Assembly: GCF_900452385.1 (NCBI RefSeq)
Contig: NZ_UGOA01000001.1
Span: forward strand, 2,737,501 to 2,801,500
Direction: 5' to 3'
Length of the DNA stretch: 64,000 nucleotides
DNA from: Legionella donaldsonii
Lineage (GTDB): Bacteria; Pseudomonadota; Gammaproteobacteria; Legionellales; Legionellaceae
This document shows, piece after piece, positions 37,759-46,550 of this stretch. Numbering within the stretch: position 1 is the stretch's first letter; the number at the start of each line of letters is the position of its first letter. Made by a program: the position numbers and the translations under genes. Under the pieces are notes generated by a model. The model was given only the letters and a program-made list of their open reading frames with translations. It was not told where the DNA came from and searched no databases.

Positions 37759-38142
37759 TTACATACTGTGTTGATTTTCTCGCCTGTTTTGCTCTGGCTC
37801 TCCAAGTTCTTTTAGGTTAAACCAATGGTTCAGAACATCTGCAGCATTTGCAGCGCCTGGAATTGTAGAGGGAAGCGCAGTGATTGTCTTAAATAAAGCA
37901 TCGAATCCTCTATAAGTATTTAATGCTACAACGACTGTTTTGACAGTCTCAGGAACTTGTTTACACATTAACGTTACGGCAGTCACTGCGTGGATAGAAA
38001 TATCTATAGCATATTCAGAAAGATCGGCTTCGGGGTCATTCCACAATGAATATAAAACCGCTAAACCTGTAAGGCCATTATAAATAATACAGAAGTTCTT
38101 CAGCGTGATAGATGACTGTAAGTCCTTAAAAAATCCCAACAT
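37759..38142 (-). CDS. Unknown small membrane-associated protein
   Basis: 127 aa from the start at 38142, which has AAGGAGG ideally placed; the 14 extra upstream codons lack one. Begins MLGFFKDLQSSITLKNF. Hydrophobic stretches at ~20-35 and ~50-60, and a polar Glu/Gln/Arg-rich tail ending ENQHSM. No family recognised. It neighbours another unknown membrane protein on the same strand with an EAL remnant between them. Confidence 0.6.
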   Translation of the reverse strand: MLGFFKDLQSSITLKNFCIIYNGLTGLAVLYSLWNDPEADLSEYAIDISIHAVTAVTLMCKQVPETVKTVVVALNTYRGFDALFKTITALPSTIPGAANAADVLNHWFNLKELGEPEQNRRENQHSM

Positions 38143-38239
38143 TATTTCCTCCTTAATAAACCAATTTCCCCAATAAATTATCATTGTTTTTAATAAATTA
38201 CAGCAACGATCAGGTCAACAGCCCTTTATGGTTGTTGCA

Positions 38240-38345
38240 GACAATCCTCAATACCACAGCCGTTAAAAATTACCCGTAGCAGATTGGCCGTGAACCGGAT
38301 CTGAAAATTGTTGCGGAAGGCGTTGAAAGCCAAGGAGCAGCTTCG
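38240..38345 (+). pseudogene. Remnant of an EAL-domain (c-di-GMP phosphodiesterase) gene
   Basis: In one frame 38295-38345 reads PDLKIVAEGVESQGAA, almost the textbook EAL segment (LGLKVVAEGVET). Shifted frames just upstream give ITRS, as in the preceding helix of the domain. There is no start, no EAL motif, and several frame breaks, so this is a decayed fragment on the plus strand. It shows that a GGDEF/EAL gene was lost here between two minus-strand genes. Confidence 0.6.
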
Positions 38346-38468
38346 GTGTTTACAAGCCCATCAATGCGATCTTGGACAAAGTTAAACAAATTTCTATCAG
38401 AGAGCAAACAGCTTGGATCGAGGCCAAGAAATGTAGTTGACATAAAAACAAGAGATCGCAATTACCAA

Positions 38469-38493
38469 CTGGATTGCCATTCAGGCAATCCAG
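38469..38493 (-). terminator. Hairpin downstream of the Tyr/Pro-tail protein gene
   Basis: CTGGATTGCC-ATTCA-GGCAATCCAG, a perfect 10-bp stem 24 nt past the minus-strand stop at 38517. No T-run follows immediately; a TTTTT lies further on. Confidence 0.45.
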
Positions 38494-38516
38494 TCGATAA
38501 ACTCATTTTCCTTGTT

Positions 38517-39284
38517 TCACTCAGAGACGTAGGAAGGAGAAAACTGAGAACTTGGCTCGTAAGGCGCTGTAGGATACAGAGGTGTAGGAGAATACACAGG
38601 TGGCTGATAAAATGCTCCATAGGTAGGTGGCATATACAGTGGCTGTTGAGCAAACACGACAGCAAGCGTCGATTCCTGAGCGGATTTCGATTTCTGAGCG
38701 AGTTCTGGAACGACAATTCCAGCAAAAGCGTTGATCTCCCTTAGTTGACTACCAATGGAAAACCTGGCGTTTTGGTTCATTTCGGTCACTCCTACTGCGG
38801 TAGTGATCTGGCCTATTATCAGGAAACCTGCAGCTAGAATAAAGCCAGCAAAGCATCCAGCACTAGCCGCCATACATAAACTCGTTACTGCAATGAGAGC
38901 ACCAAATAGGGTCATAAAAGCACCACCCATAGTATTAAAGGCGCCTCTAATTGCATTTGATATTGGGTACTGCTCAAGCGTTTCTGTTAAATAAGTGACT
39001 TTGGCAGCAAACAGACCCAGCGTCTGCTCGTTAGGCGTTTTTAAAGCCGCTGTCGCTTTCACGACCAGGTCATCCCAGAAACCAGGTTCAAACAATCCAC
39101 CATAATTTGCGCCAACAATAGCCCTTAATTCCTCAACACTCTGGATGAAACTTTGGCCATGAACAGCAATTTGGGCTTTTTTGCGTCTTTCTGCAATACT
39201 AAGCTGCTGGGACTGCCAAGTCGCGGCTTTTTTTTGTGCTTGAAGCTCGGATTGGAATGCAGTACGGGTCTGGGTCCATACCAT
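38517..39284 (-). CDS. Unknown protein with two membrane helices and Tyr/Pro-rich tail
   Basis: 255 aa from the start at 39284, which has GAGGAG 8 nt upstream. N-terminal ~110 residues are helical and charged (AFQSELQAQKKAATWQSQQ). A hydrophobic hairpin at ~118-165 (two helices: TMGGAFMTLFGALIAVTSL and AASAGCFAGFILAAGFLII) follows. The last ~45 residues are a low-complexity tail of Tyr-Pro-Pro type (YMPPTYGAF, YQPPVYSPTPLYPT, YEPSSQFSPSY). This layout, a membrane hairpin with a disordered tail, is seen among Legionella effectors. No PmrA-like box upstream. Confidence 0.6.
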   Translation of the reverse strand: MVWTQTRTAFQSELQAQKKAATWQSQQLSIAERRKKAQIAVHGQSFIQSVEELRAIVGANYGGLFEPGFWDDLVVKATAALKTPNEQTLGLFAAKVTYLTETLEQYPISNAIRGAFNTMGGAFMTLFGALIAVTSLCMAASAGCFAGFILAAGFLIIGQITTAVGVTEMNQNARFSIGSQLREINAFAGIVVPELAQKSKSAQESTLAVVFAQQPLYMPPTYGAFYQPPVYSPTPLYPTAPYEPSSQFSPSYVSE

Positions 39285-39393
39285 ATGATTTCTCCTCAAT
39301 ATAAGGGAACTAAAAATAAATGAAAAGAATTCTAGCATAACCCCCTTTCTATCGGTAGCATTTAATGCTCCGTTTTGAATACGCTTGGTTACC

Positions 39394-39966
39394 ATGAAAG
39401 AAATTATTCTGGCCACTGACAATAAAGGTAAAATTGCCGAATTAGAGGCTATTCTCGCTCCCTGGCATTGCATTTCTCAATCCACTTTAGGAATAAAAAG
39501 CCCCGAAGAAACAGGATTAAGCTTTGTCGAAAATGCCATTTTAAAAGCCAGGCATGCCAGTCGTTTGAGCAATAAACCCGCTCTGGCAGATGATTCCGGT
39601 TTGGTGGTGCCCATCCTAAACGGCGAGCCGGGAATTTATTCAGCACGTTATGCTGGTATTCATGCAAGTGATGCGGACAATATTGCTTTACTATTAACCA
39701 AACTTGGAGCAACAACAGAGCGAGATGCTTATTTTTATTGCACGATTGCCTTGGTGCAACACGCTAATGACCCCACTCCCATTATTGCCACTGGAAAATT
39801 ACTTGGCAGGATTGCCAGTGCACCTGCGGGCGAACAGGGCTTCGGCTATGATCCTGTTTTTTACCTACCTAGCCACCAATGCACAGTAGCACAATTGCCT
39901 GCTACTATTAAAAATACGATTAGCCACCGTGCTCAAGCGCTGAAACAACTCCACTCTCAACTTTGA
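39394..39966 (+). CDS. rdgB: XTP/dITP diphosphatase (HAM1 family)
   Basis: 190 aa from ATG 39394. [21 protein letters not shown] and GFGYDPVFY are the substrate- and Mg2+-binding motifs of the RdgB/HAM1 house-cleaning pyrophosphatase, which removes deaminated purine nucleotides. Length matches E. coli RdgB. Followed 12 nt later by the TPR-methyltransferase. Confidence 0.95.
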   Translation: MKEIILATDNKGKIAELEAILAPWHCISQSTLGIKSPEETGLSFVENAILKARHASRLSNKPALADDSGLVVPILNGEPGIYSARYAGIHASDADNIALLLTKLGATTERDAYFYCTIALVQHANDPTPIIATGKLLGRIASAPAGEQGFGYDPVFYLPSHQCTVAQLPATIKNTISHRAQALKQLHSQL

Positions 39967-39978
39967 TGTGACAAGACT

Positions 39979-41688
39979 ATGGACGAGAATAACGACACCT
40001 TATTTCTGGAAGCTTACCAATTACAACGAGAAGGTAAACTTCCGCAGGCTATTTCTCTTTATGAAAAACTGCTGCAACTCGCCCCTAACCATGGACAGGC
40101 CTTACATTTTCTTGGTCTTGCCTATGCACAGCTGGGCGATATGGATACCGCTATTGATTTTTTACAACAAGCCTTGAGACTGCAACCTAACGATGCCAGT
40201 TTATACAATAATCTGGCCAATGCTTATAAAAATTCGCATCAACTGGATAATGCCATTCTTTATTACCAGAAGGCAATCCAACTGGCTCCTGACTACGCTC
40301 AAGCACAACATAATTTGGCTACCGTCTATGCCTTGCAAAATGACTACACGAAAGCACTTCATCATTACCGTCTGGCAGTTCATGCTGAGCCTGATTTTAC
40401 TGCTGCCCATTTTAATTTGGGCTTACTATTACTTCAAAACAATGAACTAGCGGCTGCAAAAACGCAATTCAAGAATGTTTTAGCACTGCAACCCGACCAT
40501 CTGGAAGCACTATTTTATCTGGGTGTACTCTATCTGGAAGCCAATTTACTGGAAGAAGCAGAGCAGGCTTTTGAGAACGTGCTCGAAGAAGACAAACACC
40601 ATGTCCAAGCCTTAACTAACCTGGGTGTGATTGCACTCAAACGTGAGCAGGGTCAATTAGCAGTAAGTTATTTCACCAACGCGTTGGCTATTGATAATAA
40701 TCATCTGGATGCCCGCAATAATTTAGCAGCGACATTCATGCACCATGATCGTTTTGAAAATGCGCTCATGCATTACGATGTGTTGCTGAAAGAAGACTCT
40801 AACAATATTGAGTACTTGTACAATTCCGGCGTTGCACAAATGGCTTTGGGACATTTAAGTGAAGCAACCGGTCACTTTGAAAAAATTTTAGAATTAAAGC
40901 CCGACCATTTTGCCGCACTTAATAATTTAGCCGCTATCTATATCCGACTTGAGGATAAAGACCATGCCCGTACTTTGCTGGAAAGAGCAGTTGCTGCCAA
41001 TCCAGACGATAAAGCCAGCCAGCACATGCTTCATGCCCTTGCTACTGATGAATTAAACCCTCCGACCTGCCCAGAATATGCTTCTAACTTATTTAATAAT
41101 TACGCCCTGTATTATGATCAGCATTTACAGGGTCAATTAAACTACTCGCTCCCCCAACAAATCGCTCAACTACTCCATCATTTAAATCTTTATAAATTAA
41201 ATGAGGTGATTGATTTAGGCTGTGGGACTGGTTTAACAGGGGTCGTATTGCGCGAAATTAGCGAGCATTTAACAGGTGTTGATATTGCGGCAAAAATGCT
41301 AACCCAGGCACGAGAAAAAAGAATTTACGATAAGCTGATAGAAGCGGAATTAGAAATTTTTTTGAAAAAGAATAACCATCATTATGACTTAGCCGTTGCA
41401 GCCGATGTACTGCCTTATTTTGGAAAGCTTGATGAATTGTTTACTGTCATCGCCAACCGACTCAAGCCCGAAGGCCATTTTATCTTTACCGTCGAAATCT
41501 CCGAAGAGAAGCCCTGGCAGTTACAAACAAGTGCCCGTTTCAGCCACCATGTTGATTATATTAGCCAATTATGTAGTCAGCTCGACTTGCAGATCATTCA
41601 GCAGGAAAAAGTCATCGCCCGACGGCAGCATCAAGAAGCGTTACCTGTGATGCTCTTTGCCGTGCGTAAGTCGATTAAACTCTGTTAA
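39979..41688 (+). CDS. TPR-repeat protein with C-terminal SAM methyltransferase
   Basis: 569 aa. Residues ~5-345 contain about ten tetratricopeptide repeats (for example GQALHFLGLAYAQLGDMDTA, DASLYNNLANAYKNSHQLDN). A class I methyltransferase domain follows, with motif I EVIDLGCGTGLTG at ~411 and post-motif VDIAAKMLTQAR. The repeats probably select a protein target for methylation. Probably co-transcribed with rdgB. A broken second copy of its 3' end lies directly downstream. Confidence 0.88.
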   Translation: MDENNDTLFLEAYQLQREGKLPQAISLYEKLLQLAPNHGQALHFLGLAYAQLGDMDTAIDFLQQALRLQPNDASLYNNLANAYKNSHQLDNAILYYQKAIQLAPDYAQAQHNLATVYALQNDYTKALHHYRLAVHAEPDFTAAHFNLGLLLLQNNELAAAKTQFKNVLALQPDHLEALFYLGVLYLEANLLEEAEQAFENVLEEDKHHVQALTNLGVIALKREQGQLAVSYFTNALAIDNNHLDARNNLAATFMHHDRFENALMHYDVLLKEDSNNIEYLYNSGVAQMALGHLSEATGHFEKILELKPDHFAALNNLAAIYIRLEDKDHARTLLERAVAANPDDKASQHMLHALATDELNPPTCPEYASNLFNNYALYYDQHLQGQLNYSLPQQIAQLLHHLNLYKLNEVIDLGCGTGLTGVVLREISEHLTGVDIAAKMLTQAREKRIYDKLIEAELEIFLKKNNHHYDLAVAADVLPYFGKLDELFTVIANRLKPEGHFIFTVEISEEKPWQLQTSARFSHHVDYISQLCSQLDLQIIQQEKVIARRQHQEALPVMLFAVRKSIKLC

Positions 41689-41776
41689 TATTAATCGATA
41701 CCATTCTAATGGAGCGGGATTGCTCTCCCTATTAAACAGTATTCCTTTCTCCCTGTTTAGTAAGTTTAACAGTTAC

Positions 41777-41842
41777 GAGACAACTAAATTCGCCCGACAA
41801 CAGCATCAAAAGACTTTGTCTGTGATGCTGTTTATCGTGTAG
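41777..41842 (+). pseudogene. Decayed duplicate of the TPR-methyltransferase 3' end
   Basis: The 66 nt encode ETTKFARQQHQKTLSVMLFIV, clearly parallel to EKVIARRQHQEALPVMLFAV at the end of the adjacent intact gene, at both DNA and protein level. No complete gene surrounds it. A partial tandem duplication or a residue of a second methyltransferase gene explains it. Confidence 0.65.
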
Positions 41843-41852
41843 AAATCGAAAA

Positions 41853-42527
41853 CTACATAACAATACAGTTAAGCTGGTCTTCTGATTCCTCTGTGGGTAA
41901 AACGTCTTGAGGTGCAGGCCTTCTATGCAAGGGATGACGGCCAGAAAGAACTGTAGCGATGAGCAAGTTACCAAACAGTCTACTCACTGCTTCCACTTCC
42001 TCCCTCGCGTCTCTTTCTTCCACGGCCTTCGCATAAGCGGATTGTTCTTCTGGACTTAGCGTTGTTGCCTCTTCATAAAGCTCTTCTGTGCTGCTATTTT
42101 TATATTCCCTATAATAAATAGCAAATTTTTGGACGATTTCCTCGACTTCCTTTTTATCTACAAAAAATTGATATGTTTCACTCGCATGCTCCTCTGCTTG
42201 CTGCTGAGCAAACAGGTCATTGATGTATGCAGAAAAACGCTCTGGTGTAATTTCAGAGGCAAACTCACTGTGAGTATGCATAATTTCTGTCTCTTCTGCG
42301 TGGGTATGATCTTTCTTAATATGGGGAGCGTCTGGACCTCGTACCGGATCAACAATATAACCAGGCATTGTTGTTATGAAATGTGTTTCTAAATGGATCC
42401 AATTATCTCTCACTTTGTCAGCAGTGGCTTGGGGACCTGCGAAATATACATTTATCGTGTTTTTCACCGCTTGAATTTTAATTGATATGCCACTCGAAGG
42501 TTTGGCTAACTCTATATTAAAAGGCAT
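41853..42527 (-). CDS. Candidate Dot/Icm effector ending in a CaaX box
   Basis: 224 aa with no recognised enzyme domain. It ends in C221-I-V-M, a canonical CaaX box (Met at X favours farnesylation), preceded by a basic patch (RHPLHRR) that would aid membrane binding. Glu-rich clusters (VDKKEVEEIV, STEELYEEA, EERDAREEVE) recall the E-block translocation signal. His-rich segment at ~73-87 (HTHAEETEIMHTH) could bind metal. Prenylation has no bacterial use, so action in a eukaryotic host is likely. A PmrA-like promoter lies upstream. Confidence 0.78.
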   Translation of the reverse strand: MPFNIELAKPSSGISIKIQAVKNTINVYFAGPQATADKVRDNWIHLETHFITTMPGYIVDPVRGPDAPHIKKDHTHAEETEIMHTHSEFASEITPERFSAYINDLFAQQQAEEHASETYQFFVDKKEVEEIVQKFAIYYREYKNSSTEELYEEATTLSPEEQSAYAKAVEERDAREEVEAVSRLFGNLLIATVLSGRHPLHRRPAPQDVLPTEESEDQLNCIVM

Positions 42528-42563
42528 TCCTTACTCCATTATTATTGTTGTTGATTTTTGATG

Positions 42564-42596
42564 ACAATAACGGAGAAAAATTAAGGCAACCTTAAG
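42564..42596 (-). promoter_or_regulatory. PmrA-like box plus -10 element
   Basis: Minus strand CTTAAGGTTGCCTTAAT (42596 to 42580) matches 13 of 15 positions of cTTAATatTnncTTAAt, TTAA cores 11 bp apart. Ten nt later is TATTGT (42569 to 42564). The CaaX gene starts 36 nt after the hexamer, with GGAG and AAGGA near the ATG. Confidence 0.7.
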
Positions 42597-42627
42597 AAGA
42601 TCCGAGTAACAGCGAATTCTTTTATAA

Positions 42628-42654
42628 GCACTGTAGATAAATATCCTACAGTGC
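42628..42654 (-). terminator. Terminator hairpin after the coaBC-dut-algC unit
   Basis: GCACTGTAG and CTACAGTGC form a perfect 9-bp stem 12 nt past the stop of the minus-strand mutase gene, followed by TTATAAAAG. It also lies upstream of the PmrA-like promoter and would insulate it from read-through. Confidence 0.6.
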
Positions 42655-42666
42655 CAGACAAGATAA

Positions 42667-44058
42667 TTAGAATGATACAACCAGATTTTTATTCACTAGT
42701 TGCAACTGAGTCTTGAATAAACTCTGAATTTGCTCAAGACTGGCTTTATCTTTCGCTTCAAAACGCGCTACCAGGCAAGGGGTTGTATTGGAAGCCCGTA
42801 ATAACCCCCAACCATGGGCAAATTCAACCCGTAAACCATCTATAGTAATTACCTCCGCATCGGGAAATTTAGCCTGTTCACTGAAACGCTGCATGAAAGT
42901 AAATTTCTCTTCTTCAGCGATGGGAATCTTGATTTCAGGGGTATTAACGCTATTAGGAACAGCATCAAACTGCTCGCTCACTGTTTGCGAACTTGCACTG
43001 ATGATTTCTAATAAACGGCAAGCGCTATAAAGTGCATCATCAAAACCATACCAGCGATCTTTAAAGAAAATATGTCCACTCATTTCACCAGCCAAAGCGG
43101 CTTGCTCTTCTTTCATCACGGCCTTCACGATCGAGTGTCCGGTAGGACACATCCTGGCAATACCACCTGCTGCGCGAATAACTTCAGCCAGATGACTTGA
43201 GCATTTCACATCATAAACAATGGTTGCCTCTTTATTGCGGCTTAAAACATCACGCGCATAGAGCATTAACAAACGGTCTGGCCAAATGACTTCACCCAAA
43301 TTGCTAATGACTCCCAAACGATCTGCATCCCCATCGAAAGCTAAACCGATATCTGCCTGATGTTGTGCCACCATTGCTTTTAGATCAACCAGATTTGCTT
43401 CTATCGTTGGATCGGGATGATGATTAGGAAAACGGCCATCCACTTCACAATACAAGGGAATGACCTCACAACCTAGTGCGGTAATGACCTGGGGAATAAT
43501 GGGGCCGGCAATGCCATTCCCACAATCGACCACTACTTTTAGACGGCGTTGCAGTTTAATATCGCTAAGAATACGATTTGTATAATCGTTCATGATATCG
43601 AAGGACTGGGCTTTACCAACACCATCCTGACGCGTACCTGCTGTCACCAACTCATAAAGCTGATCAATATCAGACTGTACGAGCGTTTTACCAGCCAACA
43701 CCATTTTTATCCCATTATAATCTGAGGGATTATGGCTGCCTGTTACCATCAGGCCGCAATCTATACCCTCCTGAGTACAGGTTGCATAATACATCACCGG
43801 GGTAGCTACGGCACCTAAATCGACTACCGTAATACCACTCGCCAGAAGGCCTTCCTTTAACGCATTTACTAAATTGGCACTCGTTAAACGACCATCGCGG
43901 GCAACAAAAATTTTACTACGCTGCAAAGCATGCAAACGGCAGCTAATTGCACGTCCTATACTGTAAAAAGCATTCTCATCGAGTTGCTTACCAATAACAC
44001 CACGAATATCGTAGGCTCTGAAAACAGAACGTTCAACCTGCCTTTGACTATAAGTCAT
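42667..44058 (-). CDS. algC: Phosphomannomutase/phosphoglucomutase (AlgC type)
   Basis: 463 aa alpha-D-phosphohexomutase: RAYDIRGVIG at the start, active-site serine in TGSHNPSDYNG (~107-117), metal loop AFDGDADRLG and sugar-binding GEMSGHIFF. It makes sugar-1-phosphates for LPS and capsule. Overlaps dut by one base; the coaBC-dut-algC order is common in gammaproteobacteria. Confidence 0.92.
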   Translation of the reverse strand: MTYSQRQVERSVFRAYDIRGVIGKQLDENAFYSIGRAISCRLHALQRSKIFVARDGRLTSANLVNALKEGLLASGITVVDLGAVATPVMYYATCTQEGIDCGLMVTGSHNPSDYNGIKMVLAGKTLVQSDIDQLYELVTAGTRQDGVGKAQSFDIMNDYTNRILSDIKLQRRLKVVVDCGNGIAGPIIPQVITALGCEVIPLYCEVDGRFPNHHPDPTIEANLVDLKAMVAQHQADIGLAFDGDADRLGVISNLGEVIWPDRLLMLYARDVLSRNKEATIVYDVKCSSHLAEVIRAAGGIARMCPTGHSIVKAVMKEEQAALAGEMSGHIFFKDRWYGFDDALYSACRLLEIISASSQTVSEQFDAVPNSVNTPEIKIPIAEEEKFTFMQRFSEQAKFPDAEVITIDGLRVEFAHGWGLLRASNTTPCLVARFEAKDKASLEQIQSLFKTQLQLVNKNLVVSF

Positions 44059-44516
44059 TAATGTCTCCCGGAACTACCAAAGCCGCCTTGGCCACGACTA
44101 CTTTCTGTAAACGAATCAACCACAGTAAAAGCTGCTCGTACCACGGGTAAAAAAACCAGCTGGGCAATACGCTCTCCTGGATTCACCGTAAAATGTTCCT
44201 GATTACGATTCCAACAGGAAATTTTTAGCTCCCCTTGATAATCAGAATCAATCAAACCAACCAAATTACCCAAAACAATACCGTGTTTATGCCCCAGGCC
44301 TGAACGCGGTAAAATAACAGCCGCTAAATTGGGATCAGCAATATAAATAGCAAGCCCTGTGGGCAGCAAAAACGTTTCTTGTGGCCCAATCTGCAAGGGC
44401 TCATCAATACAAACACGCAAATCTAACCCTGCCGAACCCGACGTTGCATAGCTGGGAAGCGGGATGCTGCTACCTACCCGTGGATCGAGAATTTTTACTT
44501 GAATGGCTTGTTCCAT
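44058..44516 (-). CDS. dut: dUTPase
   Basis: 152 aa, normal length. The five motifs are visible: [38 protein letters not shown] and C-terminal [12 protein letters not shown]. Trimeric enzyme that hydrolyses dUTP to dUMP. Ten nt after coaBC. Confidence 0.97.
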   Translation of the reverse strand: MEQAIQVKILDPRVGSSIPLPSYATSGSAGLDLRVCIDEPLQIGPQETFLLPTGLAIYIADPNLAAVILPRSGLGHKHGIVLGNLVGLIDSDYQGELKISCWNRNQEHFTVNPGERIAQLVFLPVVRAAFTVVDSFTESSRGQGGFGSSGRH

Positions 44517-44525
44517 GGTATTCCC

Positions 44526-45737
44526 CTAATTTTTAATGCCAGCATTTTGAAGATTTGCTGCCAGAATTGCAATAATTTGCCCTGCAAGTCTGGTTTTATG
44601 GGTCAACGGCAATTCGGTTTGTCCTTTTGCAGTCAACACGGTGACCTGATTGGAATCGCTATCAAACCCTAAGCCGCCACCGACTTGATTCGCAATGATC
44701 ATATCAAGTTTTTTAGCACGCAATTTGTCTTTCGCGTGCTTGATAACCTCTGTCGTTTCAGCGGCAAAGCCTACCACATAGGATGCCTTACCACTTGCTG
44801 CAACTGCCGCAAGAATATCCGGATTAGCCTTGAGATGAAGGGTTAGTTCTTGTTTATCCTGCTTTTTAATTTTCTCTTGCGCCGGTGCCTGCAGACCATA
44901 ATCTGCTACAGCAGCCGTAGCAATAAAAATCATGCCGGTCTGCAAGTGGTGCATCACGGACTCATACATCGCTTGTGCGGAATCAACGCAATCACATAAC
45001 ACACCAGGAGGTGGCACTAAAGAAGTTGGTCCAGAGATTAAAGTAACCTGAGCACCCGCTAAACAGGCGGCTTGTGCAAGGGCATAACCCATTTTCCCAG
45101 AACTATGGTTACTGACATAACGCACTGGATCAATAGCTTCCCGCGTGGGGCCCGCTGTAATCAACACATTTTTACCTTGTAATAGTTGACTCACCTGCTC
45201 TAAGCGTAATGCATTGATAATATTATCTATTTCACTCAAACGTCCAAATCCTTGTTCGCCACAGGCCTGTGAACCTTCCTCAGGACCTACCAAAATAACA
45301 CCCCGTTGAGCCAATAGTTCGCAATTAGCTTGTGTAGCAGGGTGTAACCACATACTTTTATTCATGGCTGGACAAACAATAACCGGTGTTTCTGCTACCA
45401 AATACAGCGTCGTTAATAGATCATCAGCAAGTCCGTTCGCCATCTTCGCCAGACAATTGGCAGAAGCGGGAGCGATTAACAGGTAATCAGCCCAGCGCGC
45501 TAACTCAATATGCCCCATGGCACGTTCCGCTTGCTGATCAAACAAGTCAACACGGACATCATGACCACTCAAGGCTTGTAAGGTTAGCGGTGTTATAAAT
45601 TGCTGTGCAGATTCTGTCATAATGACACGAACCTCTGCTCCCAAACGGCTCAATTCACGCACCAGATAGGCCGATTTATAAGCAGCAATCCCTCCGCAGA
45701 TTCCAAGAACAATTTTTTTATTGGCAAAATCTTGCAT
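44526..45737 (-). CDS. coaBC: Bifunctional phosphopantothenoylcysteine decarboxylase/synthetase
   Basis: 403 aa from Met at 45737 (MQDFANKKIVLGICGGIAAY); the longer frame to 45779 adds 14 unlikely residues. The N-terminal CoaC flavoprotein has ANGLADDLLTTLY and CPAMNKSMW; the C-terminal CoaB has ITAGPTREAIDPVRYVSNHS and KANPDI. It catalyses two steps of CoA synthesis. Divergent from radC. Confidence 0.95.
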   Translation of the reverse strand: MQDFANKKIVLGICGGIAAYKSAYLVRELSRLGAEVRVIMTESAQQFITPLTLQALSGHDVRVDLFDQQAERAMGHIELARWADYLLIAPASANCLAKMANGLADDLLTTLYLVAETPVIVCPAMNKSMWLHPATQANCELLAQRGVILVGPEEGSQACGEQGFGRLSEIDNIINALRLEQVSQLLQGKNVLITAGPTREAIDPVRYVSNHSSGKMGYALAQAACLAGAQVTLISGPTSLVPPPGVLCDCVDSAQAMYESVMHHLQTGMIFIATAAVADYGLQAPAQEKIKKQDKQELTLHLKANPDILAAVAASGKASYVVGFAAETTEVIKHAKDKLRAKKLDMIIANQVGGGLGFDSDSNQVTVLTAKGQTELPLTHKTRLAGQIIAILAANLQNAGIKN

Positions 45738-45804
45738 GGCTTTTATTTTTTGATCAGAATATCTGCGATCAAACCACAAACCTCGCCATAAAGGAATAAC
45801 AATA

Positions 45805-46488
45805 ATGAGTGGCTCTCGACCAGCACAGCCATTGCGCTTGCGTGAAAAACTATTAACTCAAGGGGTTAAAAGCCTCTCCGATGCCGAATTACTGGCTGTT
45901 TTTATCAGTTCGGGCAATAATAAAAAAAACTGCTTACAACTCGCGTTTGACTTAATCCACCATCTAGGCGATTTACGCGCTATACTCAACGCCGATCACC
46001 ATAGCTTCAAACAAATCCAAGGGCTGGGGCTGGTACGTTATCTGCAATTGCAGGCAATTCAGGAGATCTGTCGGCGCAGTGATTTTATCAGCTTACAAAA
46101 AAATATTTCGCTAACTGACTCTTATCAAACCTACACTTATTTGAAACGGCAATTGCGCGATAAAAAAAATGAAATCTTCGTCGCCTTGTTTTTAGATAAT
46201 CAGCATCGAATCCTTGCTTATGAAGAATTATTTTCAGGCACAATCAACACAGCGACTATTCATCCCCGCCCTATTGTTGAACGCATACTTAAACTCAATG
46301 CTGCAGCGTTAATCCTGGCCCACAATCACCCATCCGGTATATCCGATGCCAGCCCGCAGGATAGAGAAGTGACAATCCGTCTATGCCATGCCCTGGAATT
46401 AGTCGATGCTCGCCTGGTGGATCATTTAATCGTTGGTGATAATGAAGTGTATTCCATCATGCATGGAATGAAATGGTGTTGCCACTAA
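45805..46488 (+). CDS. radC: RadC-family JAB/MPN protein
   Basis: 227 aa. N-terminal helix-hairpin-helix (LSDAELLAVFIS, FKQIQGLG) and C-terminal JAMM metal motif LAHNHPSGISDASPQD. The historical link to DNA repair is doubtful; the catalytic function is unknown. AAGGA precedes the ATG. The placement beside coaBC is the standard one. Confidence 0.93.
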   Translation: MSGSRPAQPLRLREKLLTQGVKSLSDAELLAVFISSGNNKKNCLQLAFDLIHHLGDLRAILNADHHSFKQIQGLGLVRYLQLQAIQEICRRSDFISLQKNISLTDSYQTYTYLKRQLRDKKNEIFVALFLDNQHRILAYEELFSGTINTATIHPRPIVERILKLNAAALILAHNHPSGISDASPQDREVTIRLCHALELVDARLVDHLIVGDNEVYSIMHGMKWCCH

Positions 46489-46550
46489 GAAACAAATTGT
46501 GTCAATTTATAGTATCAATATAAGCACATAGTTATAAAAAGGGCGTGGCT

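Noticed and set aside
38346-38744. 132-aa plus-strand frame following the EAL remnant
   Set aside because: Low-complexity Arg-rich translation antisense to the Tyr/Pro-tail gene; not a continuation of the EAL domain.
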